The position numbers were made by a program, and so were the translations under genes. A DNA stretch of 64,000 nucleotides from contig JAPLFH010000009.1 in NCBI GenBank assembly GCA_026390815.1, positions 95,808 to 159,807 of the forward strand. Direction: 5' to 3'. Source of the DNA: Ignavibacteriales bacterium (lineage in GTDB: Bacteria > Bacteroidota > Ignavibacteria > Ignavibacteriales > SURF-24). The notes beneath the pieces were generated by a model. That model worked only from the letters and a program-made list of their open reading frames with translations. It made no database searches and was not told the DNA's origin. This document shows, one piece after another, positions 9,356 to 19,213 of the stretch (position 1 is the stretch's first letter; each line of letters starts with the position of its first letter).

Positions 9356-10837
9356 TTAACAAAAATCGTTGGATATTTTCCTAAAATGGAATCCATAAAT
9401 TGTAAATAGAATTGCCAGTGAGAAAAGTTTAGGTTTTCGGAACAACGACCAGAAAAATAACTTCCAATAGTAAATTCTTTCCTCTCCAATAATTCCTAAT
9501 TTTATTATCGATTTGAATAATGCCATTATATAATTTGGATTGAGATGAAAAACTTTTTTTGATTTCGGTTCAAAATCTTTTAGAAAGTGAATAACTCGTT
9601 CATAATAGTATTTAGGTGAATAGATGGTGCGGAGGATTTTTTTATATCCATCGAGGAGAACTTTTGAATCCATATGAGGAATAAAGTTAATAGAAAAGTC
9701 TGTATTGTTACCAGTAAAATCGTTTAACAATCTTCCTTCATTCTCCAGTCTTTTCTGAAGTTTAGTTCCTTTAGGTGCATTTAGTAAACCCACCATTGCT
9801 GTAACAATACCACTTTCTTGAATAAAATCTGTCAACTTTTCGAAAATTGAAGGTGGATCATTATCAAATCCAACAATAAATCCTCCCTGAACTTCTAATC
9901 CGTATTCATGTAAAGTCCGAACACTTGATATTAGATCGCGATTTCTGTTTTGGTTTTTATTACATTCAACCAAACTTTCTTCGTTGGGTGATTCAATACC
10001 GATAAATACAGCTTCAAATCCCGAATTAACCATAAGTCGCATTAAGGTGTCATCATCTGCAAGATTGATAGAAGCCTCTGTGTTAAAGTAGAAAGGTCTT
10101 TTTCTTTTCTCCATCCAATCAGCAATTGCAGGTAGTATTTCTTTTTTAAGTTTTACTTTATTGCCAATGAAATTATCATCAACAAAAAATACCGGTCCTT
10201 TCCAACCTGTAAAATATAATGCATCTAATTCGGCTATTACTTGTTCTTTTGTTTTTGTTCTCGGTTTTCTTCCATAAAGAACTGTAATATCACAAAATTC
10301 GCAATCGAATGGACAACCACGAGAATATTGAAGATTCATTGAACTATAACTTTTTTGCGAAACTAATTCCCACATTGGTAAAGGTGTTATTGAAATATCC
10401 GCCCATTCTTCTGAAGTGTATAATCGTTTTGGCTTTCCATCATTCAAATCACTTAAAAATTGTGGGAGTGTAATCTCAGCTTCATTAAGTACAAGATGGT
10501 CAACGCTATCGTAATTTTCTGAACTGCTGGTAAATAATGGACCACCGGCAACAATTTTTGTTTTTAGATTTCTACATCGTTCAATTACTTCATTGGCAGA
10601 TTCACTTTGAATTGACATCGCGCTTATAAATACAAAGTCAGCCCAAAGAATATCTTTATCAACCAACTCGCTGGTATTCATATCTATTAATTTTTTGTTC
10701 CATTCATTTGGAAGCAATGAAGCTACAGTTAATAATCCTAAGGGTGGGAAACTTGCTTTTCTTGAAACAAATTTTAAAGCATGCTTAAAACTCCAGAATG
10801 TATTTGGATATAATGGATAAACCAATAATATGTTCAT
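9356..10837 (-). CDS. B12-binding-domain radical SAM protein (DUF4070 type)
   Basis: The 493-residue protein starts with a cobalamin-binding-like Rossmann domain (about 1-140; 'PPLGLLTVASLLP' and 'DFVFISAMSIQ'), followed by a radical SAM core with the 4Fe-4S motif CPFDCEFCD (about residues 174-182) and GGxxxGxD-type SAM-binding segments ('GGFIVGFDND'). The C-terminal 130 residues match the DUF4070 type often attached to this subclass. The usual B12-ligand DxHxxG motif is not obvious, so cobalamin binding is uncertain. A good ribosome site (GGAG, 7 bp) precedes the ATG. Such proteins do methylation or rearrangement of unactivated carbons; no substrate is indicated. It is 30 bp downstream of the ECF sigma gene, so probably co-transcribed. 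Confidence 0.85.
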   Translation of the reverse strand: MNILLVYPLYPNTFWSFKHALKFVSRKASFPPLGLLTVASLLPNEWNKKLIDMNTSELVDKDILWADFVFISAMSIQSESANEVIERCRNLKTKIVAGGPLFTSSSENYDSVDHLVLNEAEITLPQFLSDLNDGKPKRLYTSEEWADISITPLPMWELVSQKSYSSMNLQYSRGCPFDCEFCDITVLYGRKPRTKTKEQVIAELDALYFTGWKGPVFFVDDNFIGNKVKLKKEILPAIADWMEKRKRPFYFNTEASINLADDDTLMRLMVNSGFEAVFIGIESPNEESLVECNKNQNRNRDLISSVRTLHEYGLEVQGGFIVGFDNDPPSIFEKLTDFIQESGIVTAMVGLLNAPKGTKLQKRLENEGRLLNDFTGNNTDFSINFIPHMDSKVLLDGYKKILRTIYSPKYYYERVIHFLKDFEPKSKKVFHLNPNYIMALFKSIIKLGIIGEERIYYWKLFFWSLFRKPKLFSLAILFTIYGFHFRKISNDFC

Positions 10838-10867
10838 TTATTTTCTCCGCCTAAAAATGTTATTTCT

Positions 10868-11437
10868 TTATTTTACGTAACCATTCTTTTGGGCATATTG
10901 ATAAAGCATGGCATAAAGAATTTTTCTTGTACGATGTAAACGTGAACGGACGGTGCCAACCGGGCAACCAATAAAATCAGCAATTTCTTCATAGGAGTAT
11001 CCCTCAATATCACACAGAAAAACAATTGTTCGGGATTCATCAGGCAATGCTGATAGTGCGTAAGTAATTTCATCATCAAGAATATTATTAAAATCATCGT
11101 TGTTATAGTGCCTGGATTTCACTTCATCGGATTTAATTGTTTCATAAAAATTTTCAATGTCTTCATAATTAACTTTCACTGGTTCTCTTTTCATTTTACG
11201 GTAATCATTTATGAACGAGTTTTTCATAATTTTGAAAAGCCAAGCCTTTGTATTGGTACCTTTTTTATACATATCAAAAAATCTAAATGCTTTTAATAAT
11301 GTAGACTGCACTAAATCATTAGATTCGTCATTATCGTGCGTCATTTTCAAAGCAAAATTTTTAAGCGGATTTAAATGAGGTACTACTTCAGAATAAAAAT
11401 CTGAATATTGATAATTCGTTTCAAGTTGTTCATTCAT
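10868..11437 (-). CDS. ECF-type RNA polymerase sigma factor
   Basis: This roughly 189-residue protein has sigma-70 region 2 ('DLVQSTLLKAFRFFDMYKKGTNTKAWLFKIMKN') and region 4 ('LSALPDESRTIVFLCDIEGYSYEEIADFIGCPVGTVRSRLHRTRK') and no region 3, so it is an ECF sigma factor. The start at 11437 was chosen because GGAGG lies 5 bp upstream; two in-frame ATGs lie just before it. A charged linker of about 50 residues separates the regions. No anti-sigma factor is adjacent; the radical SAM gene follows by 30 bp and may be a target or simple operon partner. Confidence 0.93.
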   Translation of the reverse strand: MNEQLETNYQYSDFYSEVVPHLNPLKNFALKMTHDNDESNDLVQSTLLKAFRFFDMYKKGTNTKAWLFKIMKNSFINDYRKMKREPVKVNYEDIENFYETIKSDEVKSRHYNNDDFNNILDDEITYALSALPDESRTIVFLCDIEGYSYEEIADFIGCPVGTVRSRLHRTRKILYAMLYQYAQKNGYVK

Positions 11438-11811
11438 CATTACCTCCATTTGCTTTCTGTATTATGTATGATTTTATGGTAATATTTATTAACACGCACT
11501 TTGTTTTGAAACGTATTCGATTTACTACTATATCTCTAACCATATTTTTCTAAACAATTCTTAAGTAAGAATAATTTATTACTTAGTTTTATGTTTCAAT
11601 AGGATTTAATAGTTGAAAAGATATTAACGCCATTAGAACGAGGCAATAGTTCATAAGGATGAAAAAGGAACTACATCCTTTGGATGATATCGAATTCCAG
11701 AAAAGCTGGATTTTATTGGAATAGCTTCTGATTGCTTCTAAGGAAATAAATCTGGTAGGTTAATTTGAGAGAATTCCGAATAAAAATTTTGTGAACAGAT
11801 TTTAAACAATA
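11438..11811. other. Intergenic region upstream of the sigma factor
   Basis: About 370 bp without an ORF of credible size. It must hold the sigma-factor promoter. A weak imperfect dyad occurs around 11695-11720 (ATTCCAGAAAAGCTGGATTTT). Nothing else is seen. Confidence 0.4.
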
Positions 11812-12432
11812 TTATACATTTCTGATTAAAAGCACTCCGGAATAAATTACTTCAATTTCATCTTTCTTAACTATTAAAGAATCAGAAATATTTTCAGAAT
11901 AAAACTGGATAAAGTTTTCTGGTAATTCTCTATAATACTTTAATAATTGCCTGGAGGATTTTAATCTCGCTGCTACCAAAGAGTCGTTTGTTAATTTAGA
12001 ATCAATATCAATTAACACTTTATCTCCTTTCCGTAAAAATCCAAAAGCTTTTTGTTCATTACAAATTACCACAAAGCAATTTTCTTTTTTAGAATATGGT
12101 AGTACAATCGTTCCGATAATATTATGAGTGGAAAATAAATCTTCACCAAGAATTTGAGATACAACAGGGTACTCATTTCCTGAAACATTAAAAAGTTCTA
12201 TGTTCTCATCAAATAAATTTTGAGAATAAGCAATTTTATTAGTATCACTGTCATCTATCTTTATGTTTAATCCTTCCTCAAGTTTTTTAATAGTAACCTG
12301 GTTAGGTTTTTTTGTAGCACCTTTTTTTAAGTTATAAAAAACTTTAGAGCTGATGGAAGTTTTAAGCTCAAGTTCATTATCACTTATCCTAAAATCTTTC
12401 TCAAGTTTTTTAATGAAGGATTGCCAGTTCAT
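11812..12432 (-). CDS. HTH regulator with degenerate S24/LexA-like C-terminal domain
   Basis: The 206-residue protein has an N-terminal helical region resembling an HTH (about 15-60; 'ISDNELELKTSISSKVFYNLKKGATKKPNQVTIKKLEEGLNI') and a C-terminal beta domain (about 95-206) with 'GFLRKGDKVLIDIDSKLTNDSLVAARL' and 'LLKYYRELPENFIQFYSEN', the pattern of the S24 peptidase fold of LexA and phage repressors. The serine of the G-x-S-M segment is missing (EQKAFGF in its place), so autocleavage is unlikely. It probably acts as a non-cleavable DNA-binding regulator, possibly a phage or island relic. The gene is monocistronic and abuts a pseudogene. Confidence 0.55.
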   Translation of the reverse strand: MNWQSFIKKLEKDFRISDNELELKTSISSKVFYNLKKGATKKPNQVTIKKLEEGLNIKIDDSDTNKIAYSQNLFDENIELFNVSGNEYPVVSQILGEDLFSTHNIIGTIVLPYSKKENCFVVICNEQKAFGFLRKGDKVLIDIDSKLTNDSLVAARLKSSRQLLKYYRELPENFIQFYSENISDSLIVKKDEIEVIYSGVLLIRNV

Positions 12433-12451
12433 AGATATATCAATTTGTTGG

Positions 12452-12847
12452 ATGGAATCTATTCAAAAACTTGAGAATTATCAAGAAATTAATATTCTTA
12501 ATGAGTGTCTGGCAGAAATTTCTTTCTGCGAATTAATAAGTTTCTTTTCTAGTCTTGCAACTTGTACACACGTACTAATTGCCCGGAAATTTGTGGCTAA
12601 CGATTTTAATGGATGCGGAAACGTTTTGAACACTTCCTTAGTTTTATCGTTTTCAGTTGGATTGATTGTGAGACTAATTGGTGTTACTTCAGCATTATTT
12701 ATTCCTTTTTCTTATTTTATTGGAGTTCATTTAGGTTATGGACTTATCGGTGCATGGATTGCACTTCCAGTTTATATCATTCCATATTCAACTGCAATTT
12801 ATGTTAAATTCAGATGGGGGAAATGGCAAACTGAGAGGAATTTTTGA
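12452..12847 (+). pseudogene. Remnant of a MATE-family efflux pump (C-terminal part)
   Basis: From about 12510 the reading frame encodes hydrophobic helices with 'HVLIARKFVANDFNGCGNVLNTSLVLSFSVG' and ends with 'GYGLIGAWIALPVYIIPYS' and 'VKFRWGKWQ', the standard C-terminal signature of MATE (NorM) transporters. Only about 110 of the usual 440-460 residues remain and the stretch lacks the first half of the pump, so this is a deletion derivative. The first ATG (12452) is followed by non-MATE residues. Its neighbours do not suggest a function. Confidence 0.55.
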
Positions 12848-12937
12848 TTTCTTGGAATTTGGAGGTAAGAATTTAAATTATTTATTTTTGCCAAACCGCT
12901 TGACAATATTTGCAGGTTAATTTATATTTACTACGGA

Positions 12938-13348
12938 ATGAAAAGAAACATTACAATATTAAGCATATTTCTAATTCTCATAACTATTGGTACCACTTTG
13001 GCTGGTGCATACCTCATGTTTTTCCAAGGGAGGAGTGAGGGTGACAATATTGTTTTAGAATGGAAAACAGCCACCGAAGAGAGCGTTCAGAATTTTGCTA
13101 TTGAAAGAAAAGCAATTAACAGCCATGATTTTACAACTCTTTCCTACATATCTCCAAAAGGAAATAACTCCCTTTATACCTACACTGATGAGAATGTTTA
13201 TAAAGCAACAAGTGATATTTATTATTATCGCCTTGCGATATACGAAAAAAATAATCCTACTCCATCTCATTCAAGTGAAATTAGTGTGACTCATAATCCT
13301 TCCGACGTTAGACGAACGTGGGGAAGTATTAAAGCAATGTTCAGATGA
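12938..13348 (+). CDS. Small secreted protein with fibronectin-like T9SS-associated domain
   Basis: A signal peptide or membrane anchor (about residues 5-27) precedes a single beta-sandwich of about 80 residues: 'NIVLEWKTATEESVQNFAIERKAINSHDFTTL...YTYTDENVYKATSDIYYYRL'. This LxWxTxxExxxxxFxIERS...YxxxD...YYRL pattern is the domain usually found before T9SS sorting signals in secreted proteins of this group; the same pattern occurs in the 17784-19037 protein. No sorting domain follows. The stop overlaps the next ATG by 4 bp (ATGA), so it is translationally coupled to the SpoIID/LytB-like gene. Function unknown. Confidence 0.75.
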   Translation: MKRNITILSIFLILITIGTTLAGAYLMFFQGRSEGDNIVLEWKTATEESVQNFAIERKAINSHDFTTLSYISPKGNNSLYTYTDENVYKATSDIYYYRLAIYEKNNPTPSHSSEISVTHNPSDVRRTWGSIKAMFR

Positions 13349-14664
13349 TATTGAAATTTGGCACATCTAAGATGTTTGCATTTTCAAAAATAAAGTTCCT
13401 CTTGATTTACATTCCAATAATTTTTTATTTAATTTTTTTAACCTACAGTTGTGCTCCTCTAAGTGAAACTCAAACTAAGGAAGAAAAGGATTCTGTTGAA
13501 GTAACTGTTCCCCAAATTAGTCGTCCAACACAAATTAGAGTATTGATTGAAAACGATTTTGCTAAAAAAGAAATTCAGTTCTCAATTCCTGTTCTTATTA
13601 AATTTAATGATTCTCTAATAGCAAGTGCAGATTCTAAAGATAAAATTAAATTTGATATAAATGGTGGCAATATTGAGTTGAAAATTGGTAAGAAAAAATA
13701 TGAAAATCCATCATTCGATTTTGAATCTAAAAATCCCAGTCGTTACCTGGAATATAATAAACAATCATATCCTGGTAAGTTGCGGTTAATTTATAATTCA
13801 GAGAAATTTTGGTTAGTAAATATTTTAGAAGAAGAAGAATATGTACAAAATGTTGTAGCTGCTGAAACGGGTAAACAACTTCTTACAGTTCAAAACCTTG
13901 AATCCATCAAAGCTCTTGCGGTTTGTGTTAGGAATTATTCCTACCTAAAAATTAATGAACATAAAGATGCATTTGATGTTCATGATGATACTAGAGACCA
14001 ATTGTACAAAGGATTTATTAAAAGTGATAATGTTCTTGATAGTGCAATTATAAAAACTAAAAACCAGGTTTTAACATTTGAAAATCAATTGGCTAATGTT
14101 TTTTATTTTTCTTCTTGTGGGGGATTTACTGAAAGCTCTGAAAACGTTTTTCCAAAAGCAACTGCACCATATTTAGCAGGAGTAAAGGATGGTGAGGGAC
14201 CAAACTGTAAAATCTCTCCTTCGTTCAATTGGGAAGAATCTTTTTCTCAAAAACAGTTAATTAATCTGCTTGTACAAGCAAATTACCTTACTGGCAAGGA
14301 TTGGGTGCTAAAAGATATTTATATCGCAAGCAGGTTTAAATCTGACCGGGTAAATGAACTAATTTTTAGTACTGAAAATAAACAAAATGAATCTAAGAGA
14401 ATTGTTTTGAGCGGTAATTTAATACGTTCTGTAATCAAAACAAATCAAGGTAAAAATCTTCTAAAAAGCACAGTCTTTGATGTTGCAGTAAAAAGAAAAA
14501 AAAATAATGATATTGACCAGATTAAATTTGTAGGTAAAGGAAATGGGCATGGAGTTGGTTTATGTCAATGGGGTGCAATTGGATTAGCGCAACAAGGGCA
14601 AAAGTATGATGAGATTTTACAATTTTATTTTCCGGGTACTAAGTTAGAAACACTGAATGATTAA
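13345..14664 (+). CDS. SpoIID/LytB-domain lipoprotein
   Basis: The 439-residue protein has an N-terminal TM/lipobox region (about 18-36, 'LIFLTYSCAP'). Its SpoIID domain (about residues 165-435) carries EEYVQNVVAAETG with the conserved Glu, 'ALAVCVRNYSYLK', 'YFSSCGGFTES' and the C-terminal GNGHGVGLCQWGA block diagnostic for the family. SpoIID and LytB proteins act on peptidoglycan (lytic transglycosylase on denuded glycan, or amidase enhancement). The organism does not need to sporulate; such genes are common in non-spore-formers. It overlaps the upstream gene by 4 bp and the Maf gene by 8 bp, so the four genes 12938-16195 form one tight operon that looks envelope/division related. Confidence 0.9.
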   Translation: MILKFGTSKMFAFSKIKFLLIYIPIIFYLIFLTYSCAPLSETQTKEEKDSVEVTVPQISRPTQIRVLIENDFAKKEIQFSIPVLIKFNDSLIASADSKDKIKFDINGGNIELKIGKKKYENPSFDFESKNPSRYLEYNKQSYPGKLRLIYNSEKFWLVNILEEEEYVQNVVAAETGKQLLTVQNLESIKALAVCVRNYSYLKINEHKDAFDVHDDTRDQLYKGFIKSDNVLDSAIIKTKNQVLTFENQLANVFYFSSCGGFTESSENVFPKATAPYLAGVKDGEGPNCKISPSFNWEESFSQKQLINLLVQANYLTGKDWVLKDIYIASRFKSDRVNELIFSTENKQNESKRIVLSGNLIRSVIKTNQGKNLLKSTVFDVAVKRKKNNDIDQIKFVGKGNGHGVGLCQWGAIGLAQQGQKYDEILQFYFPGTKLETLND

Positions 14665-15235
14665 TTCTGACTTGCCAATATATCTTGCCTCGCAATCTCC
14701 ACGTAGAAGAAAATTATTAAAACAATTAAATCTTGAATTCAAATCCTTTAGTGTTGAGCTTAAGGAAGAATTTTTAGATGGGGAACATCCTGTAAGCACA
14801 GTTAAAAGACTTGCACTTGAAAAATTGAACCTGGCAAAACTTAAAATAAGTAAAGGAATTATAATAACTGCAGATACGATTGTGGTTCTAAATCACCATG
14901 TCCTTGGTAAACCAAAGGATAAAAAAGATGCGATGCATATATTAAATTTACTTAGTAATAAAACACATATAGTTTATACTGGATTTGCTGTTTATAATTC
15001 TCATTCCAAAAAGACAAAAATTAATTTTGAAAAAACCCTGGTAAAATTTAGACGGTTGGGCAGGAAAGAAATTATTGATTATATAAATACCGGCAGTCCG
15101 ATGGATAAAGCTGGTGCTTATGGAATCCAGGATGATTTTGGTGCTGTCTTTGTAGAAAAAATTACAGGTTGTTATTACAATGTTGTAGGGCTACCGCTTA
15201 CAAAACTGTACAAAACATTAAAAGAGATTGTTTGA
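14657..15235 (+). CDS. maf: Maf-family nucleoside triphosphate pyrophosphatase
   Basis: The 192-residue protein has the Maf signature ASQSPRRRKLLKQL at the N-terminus, the catalytic segment 'ITADTIVVLNHHVLGKPKD' (about 72-90), and 'DKAGAYGIQDDFGA' near the end. Maf proteins hydrolyse dTTP/UTP or modified nucleotides to monophosphates and are linked to septum control. Length and motifs are complete. It overlaps the SpoIID-like gene by 8 bp and abuts the next start codon, so translation is coupled. Confidence 0.95.
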   Translation: MINSDLPIYLASQSPRRRKLLKQLNLEFKSFSVELKEEFLDGEHPVSTVKRLALEKLNLAKLKISKGIIITADTIVVLNHHVLGKPKDKKDAMHILNLLSNKTHIVYTGFAVYNSHSKKTKINFEKTLVKFRRLGRKEIIDYINTGSPMDKAGAYGIQDDFGAVFVEKITGCYYNVVGLPLTKLYKTLKEIV

Positions 15236-16195
15236 GTGATAGAAAAAATAAGAAGAAATATTTTCACCTCGCTTGCTGTTGCCGCTGTTTTATATCTTGG
15301 ATTTACCATTTACGCCGATTACAAGCAAGTTATTATTGCTTTTGAAAGATTTAACTGGCTGCTATTTCCTTTTTTACTTTTTTTATCCTTAATGAATTAT
15401 CTTACAAGATTTTTTAAGTGGGATTATTATATAAGGCTTTTAAATATCCAATTAAGTTTTGTTGATTCGATTGCAATTTTTATGTCTGGATTTATTATGA
15501 GCGTTACTCCGGGAAAAATGGGAGAACTTATGAAAGCATACCTGGTGAAGCAGGTAACGCACGAATCTGTAAGTAAAGTAGCTCCCATTATAATGATGGA
15601 AAGGATAACAGATTTTATTGCGCTGGTCTTTCTGGCAATGATTGGCGCATATGTTTTCAATTATGGAACGTTCGTTATTATTGGAACAGGTATTTTCTGG
15701 ATTTTACTTACCATTATTATCAGTCATAGAAACTCTTCATTAAAAATTATTGACTGGCTGGGTAAACTAAAATTCCTATCTAAGTACCACGATAAAATGA
15801 TGACAGCTTATGAAAGCTCATTTGTAATGGTAAAACCCTTTCCTTTGTTTTACACAATAATTATAAGTCTTTTTTCCTGGTTCTTTGAATGTTTTGCTTA
15901 TTATCTCATTCTTGTTAATTTTAATCTAAACATTTCAGTTTTATGGGCAACCTTTGTTTATACTTTTTCAATTATAGCAGGCGCTATTACAATGATGCCC
16001 GGAGGATTAGGTGTAACTGAAGGTTCTTTAACTTATTTAATGATCAGATCAAAAGTTCCAATGAATGTTGCTGTTTCTTCAACATTTATTATTCGGGTTG
16101 TTACTTTATGGTTTGCTGTTTTAATCGGAATTTTTGCTGTGGCTTTTTATCAAAAAAGATTTGGTAAAATTGCTTTTGAATCAAATGGAAATTAA
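15236..16195 (+). CDS. UPF0104/AglD-like integral membrane protein
   Basis: This 319-residue protein with about eight TM helices starts at GTG directly after the maf stop codon. Motifs 'NYLTRFFKWDYYIRLL', 'MSVTPGKMGELMKAYLVKQ' and 'AGAITMMPGGLGVTEGSL' are those of the lysylphosphatidylglycerol synthetase TM / UPF0104 family, which includes flippases and lipid-linked transfer helpers. The cytoplasmic synthetase domain of MprF is absent. It likely acts on a lipid in the inner membrane; the substrate cannot be told. Confidence 0.85.
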   Translation: MIEKIRRNIFTSLAVAAVLYLGFTIYADYKQVIIAFERFNWLLFPFLLFLSLMNYLTRFFKWDYYIRLLNIQLSFVDSIAIFMSGFIMSVTPGKMGELMKAYLVKQVTHESVSKVAPIIMMERITDFIALVFLAMIGAYVFNYGTFVIIGTGIFWILLTIIISHRNSSLKIIDWLGKLKFLSKYHDKMMTAYESSFVMVKPFPLFYTIIISLFSWFFECFAYYLILVNFNLNISVLWATFVYTFSIIAGAITMMPGGLGVTEGSLTYLMIRSKVPMNVAVSSTFIIRVVTLWFAVLIGIFAVAFYQKRFGKIAFESNGN

Positions 16196-16214
16196 TTATA
16201 AGGAAATTAAATAA

Positions 16215-17468
16215 ATGACTGAATATAAGCACATCAAACTGCCTTCAGATGGAGAAAAAATAAAAGTAAAAAATGAAAAACTTCGTGTTCCAAATAATCC
16301 CATCATACCTTTTATTGAAGGAGATGGAACTGGACCAGATATTTGGAAAGCATCAAAAGCTGTTTTTGATAGCGCCGTTGAAAAAGCATATAAAGGTAAA
16401 AAGAAAATTTCCTGGATGGAAATATATGCCGGTGAGAAAGCAACAAAAGTATATGGAGAAAACGAGTGGCTTCCAGAAGAAACTGTGGAAGCAATTGCTG
16501 AATTTATTGTTGCAATAAAAGGTCCGCTTACTACTCCTGTTGGAGGAGGTATTAGAAGTTTAAATGTGGCACTAAGACAAAAACTGGATTTATTTGCTTG
16601 CATTCGACCTGTAAAATATTATCCAGGAGCACCAAGCCCGATGAAGAAACCCAAAGATGTAAACATTATAATCTTCCGTGAAAATACAGAAGATGTTTAT
16701 GGTGGAATTGAATTCAAGGCTAATTCAAATGAAGCAACCGAACTTATTTCTTTTATCAACAATCGTTTTAATAAAGGAATTCGTCCGGATTCCGGAATTG
16801 GTATTAAACCAATGAGTGAGTTTGGTTCCAAACGTTTAGTAAAAAAAGCTATTGATTATGCAATTATTAACAAATGTAAAAGTGTTACTCTCGTTCACAA
16901 AGGAAATATCATGAAGTTCACGGAAGGTTCCTTTAAAGAATGGGGTTACCAGTTAGCAAAAGAGGAATATCAGGAAACCTGCATTACAGAAGAAGAATTG
17001 AATTCCCTTTATGGTGGCAAATTGCCAGAAGGTAAAATTATTATTAAAGATAGAATTGCTGATAGTATGTTCCAGCAGCTTCTTTTAAGACCAAGTGAAT
17101 ATGAAGTTTTAGCCACACCAAACTTAAACGGAGATTACCTTTCTGATGCGGCTGCTGCACAAGTTGGAGGATTAGGAATAGCTCCAGGGGCTAATATAAG
17201 CTATCACGTTGGACTGTTTGAAGCAACACATGGTACAGCACCAAAATATGCCGGACTGGATAAAATAAATCCTGGTTCATTAATACTTTCCGGCGTAATG
17301 ATGTTGCAATATATTGGCTGGGGGAAAGCAGCAAAGATGATTGAAAGAGCTATAACAAAAACAATCAAATCCAAAGTTGTTACTTACGATTTTGCCCGGC
17401 TTATGATAGGTGCAAAAGAAGTAAAAACATCTGAGTTTGCTGCTGAGATTGTAAAGAATATGAAATGA
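16215..17468 (+). CDS. icd: Isocitrate dehydrogenase (NADP type)
   Basis: The 417-residue protein has the E. coli Icd layout: '[16 protein letters not shown]', substrate motif '[24 protein letters not shown]', '[12 protein letters not shown]', '[20 protein letters not shown]' and '[19 protein letters not shown]'. The Lys-Tyr pair in the last motif fits NADP rather than NAD specificity. It converts isocitrate to 2-oxoglutarate and CO2 in the TCA cycle. The gene is 19 bp downstream of the membrane protein; it may be read from its own promoter. Confidence 0.96.
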   Translation: MTEYKHIKLPSDGEKIKVKNEKLRVPNNPIIPFIEGDGTGPDIWKASKAVFDSAVEKAYKGKKKISWMEIYAGEKATKVYGENEWLPEETVEAIAEFIVAIKGPLTTPVGGGIRSLNVALRQKLDLFACIRPVKYYPGAPSPMKKPKDVNIIIFRENTEDVYGGIEFKANSNEATELISFINNRFNKGIRPDSGIGIKPMSEFGSKRLVKKAIDYAIINKCKSVTLVHKGNIMKFTEGSFKEWGYQLAKEEYQETCITEEELNSLYGGKLPEGKIIIKDRIADSMFQQLLLRPSEYEVLATPNLNGDYLSDAAAAQVGGLGIAPGANISYHVGLFEATHGTAPKYAGLDKINPGSLILSGVMMLQYIGWGKAAKMIERAITKTIKSKVVTYDFARLMIGAKEVKTSEFAAEIVKNMK

Positions 17469-17783
17469 GGTCCCTCTAAAAAGCCCAAATACTCAAATTG
17501 TTATTTCCACAACAGTGGGAAGCTATTCAAAATTCTAGGTTCTATAAATTCCCGCTTGCCTGCTGCAAGCAGGTTTTCATACGAATGACCTTTTTAGACC
17601 AGACTTTATTATTAATCTAAAACCAAAAAAATACCACGATCAGGCGATTGCGCCATTTATACTACTACCATAATTTTGCTTTATCTTAAAGAAAAATCAT
17701 AAAATAAATACTTAAAAAATAGATTCAATAACTATCGCTTAACAAACATTAAATCATTTAACAAATAGGGAAAAGGTACAATT
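17469..17783. other. Intergenic region with a short hairpin
   Basis: About 315 bp between icd and the first LamG-like gene. A small hairpin CCTGCT / AGCAGG (17559-17564 and 17568-17573) lies within it, but without a T-tract. No ORF is credible. Confidence 0.4.
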
Positions 17784-19037
17784 ATGAAAAAATTCTTACA
17801 AATGTTGGTGCTTTTAATAGCTTTGATTACTTTATCTTCGTCATTAGCATACTCACAAAAAGGCTGGTGGAAATTTGATGATGCTGCTAATTTGACTGCT
17901 GCTGTACCCGGTTACGGAAGTGCTTTGGAACTTACAGGAACTCTTACGGCTATAGCTGGTCCAACTGGTTCAAACGGCGCTGTAACTGTTCCTAAAGGAA
18001 GTTATTTAAAAATGACTCACGGTATTGCACCAAATGGAGGTAGAACTAAAGTTAACAGTTATTCGCTTTTAATTGATTTTAGAATTCCAGTAGCTGAATG
18101 GCATAATTTCTTTCAAGTAGATGAAGTGCCTAATACAAGTGATGGTGATTTATTTATAAAACCAACTGGTGAGATTGGTACTGCTGGAGCTGGTTATTCT
18201 ACATTTTTAACCGCATTAAATACTTGGTATAGATTGGTAATTACCGTTAATAATGGAGTTGCCAATAAATCATATATCGATGGTCAGTTAATTAAGGACT
18301 GGAATGCATATGAGATCGATTCCCGTTATGCCCTTAATCCTACTTTACTTCTTTTTGCTGATGATGATGGCGATGATGGAGATATTGATGTTGCAGAAGT
18401 TGCAATATGGGATTCTCCTCTTTCAGCATCTGAAGTTTTAGCAATGGGAGGAGTTGGAATATTACCACTTCCTGTTGAACTCGCTTCTTTTAATGCAGCA
18501 CAATCGAATGAAGGTATAGTTCTAAATTGGTCTACTATTTCTGAAAAAAATAATAGTGGATTCAGTGTTGAAAGAAAAGGACAAACTGACAATTGGCAAT
18601 CAATAGGATTTGTTACCGGAGCTGGAACATCCACAGAAAAACACAGTTATTCTTTTTCAGATCAGGTTGATGGTTCAGGTAAATATTCTTACCGGTTAAA
18701 ACAAATTGATCTTGATGGCAGTTTTAAATATTCACAAACAGTTGAAGTTACAACAACTCCAAGTGAGTTTAAATTGCTTAATAATTATCCAAATCCTTTT
18801 AACCCAGCTACATTCATTGCTTATGAATTATCAACAGATGCATTTGTAACACTGAAAGTTTATAATGCTACTGGCGAACTTGTTGCTGAGTTAGTTAATG
18901 AACTTCAAGTTTCAGGAAAGTACAAAAAGAGTTTTAATGCTTCTTCGCAATATAAATCATTGTCAAGCGGTATCTACTTTGCTGAACTCAGAGCAAATGA
19001 AAAAGTTCAAAGAATTAAAATGATGTTATTGAAGTAA
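17784..19037 (+). CDS. Secreted LamG-like protein with T9SS sorting domain
   Basis: A signal peptide (1-24) is followed by a concanavalin/LamG-like domain (about 26-230; 'KGWWKFDDAANL', 'ADDDGDDGDIDVAEVAIWDSPLS'), a fibronectin-like domain (about 232-325; 'VLNWSTISEKNNSGFSVERKG', 'YSYRLKQIDLDG') and a C-terminal T9SS type A sorting domain (about 335-417; NYPNPFNPATFIAYEL ... SGIYFAELRANEKVQRIKMMLLK). The domain is cut and the protein exported or attached to the surface by T9SS. The LamG part is closely similar to that of the next gene (19214-21199). Ligand, probably a polysaccharide or matrix component, is unknown. Confidence 0.9.
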   Translation: MKKFLQMLVLLIALITLSSSLAYSQKGWWKFDDAANLTAAVPGYGSALELTGTLTAIAGPTGSNGAVTVPKGSYLKMTHGIAPNGGRTKVNSYSLLIDFRIPVAEWHNFFQVDEVPNTSDGDLFIKPTGEIGTAGAGYSTFLTALNTWYRLVITVNNGVANKSYIDGQLIKDWNAYEIDSRYALNPTLLLFADDDGDDGDIDVAEVAIWDSPLSASEVLAMGGVGILPLPVELASFNAAQSNEGIVLNWSTISEKNNSGFSVERKGQTDNWQSIGFVTGAGTSTEKHSYSFSDQVDGSGKYSYRLKQIDLDGSFKYSQTVEVTTTPSEFKLLNNYPNPFNPATFIAYELSTDAFVTLKVYNATGELVAELVNELQVSGKYKKSFNASSQYKSLSSGIYFAELRANEKVQRIKMMLLK

Positions 19038-19052
19038 TAAATTATGAATACG

Positions 19053-19090
19053 GCTGCATCAAACAATTTGAAAAATGCTCCTGATGCAGC
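19053..19090 (+). terminator. Possible terminator hairpin
   Basis: GCTGCATCA (19053-19061) and TGATGCAGC (19082-19090) form a 9-bp stem with a 20-nt loop just after the LamG-like gene. No strong T-tract follows, so it is only a possible terminator. Confidence 0.35.
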
Positions 19091-19213
19091 TGATCATTTT
19101 CAAAGTACTTCAAGCAAGGGATTGACGTAATTAGTCATCAGTTTTTTCTCACTAAGAAAAATCATCTTAAATTTGTCAATCTGAATTATTAATTAATCTT
19201 AGTAAGGTGCAAA

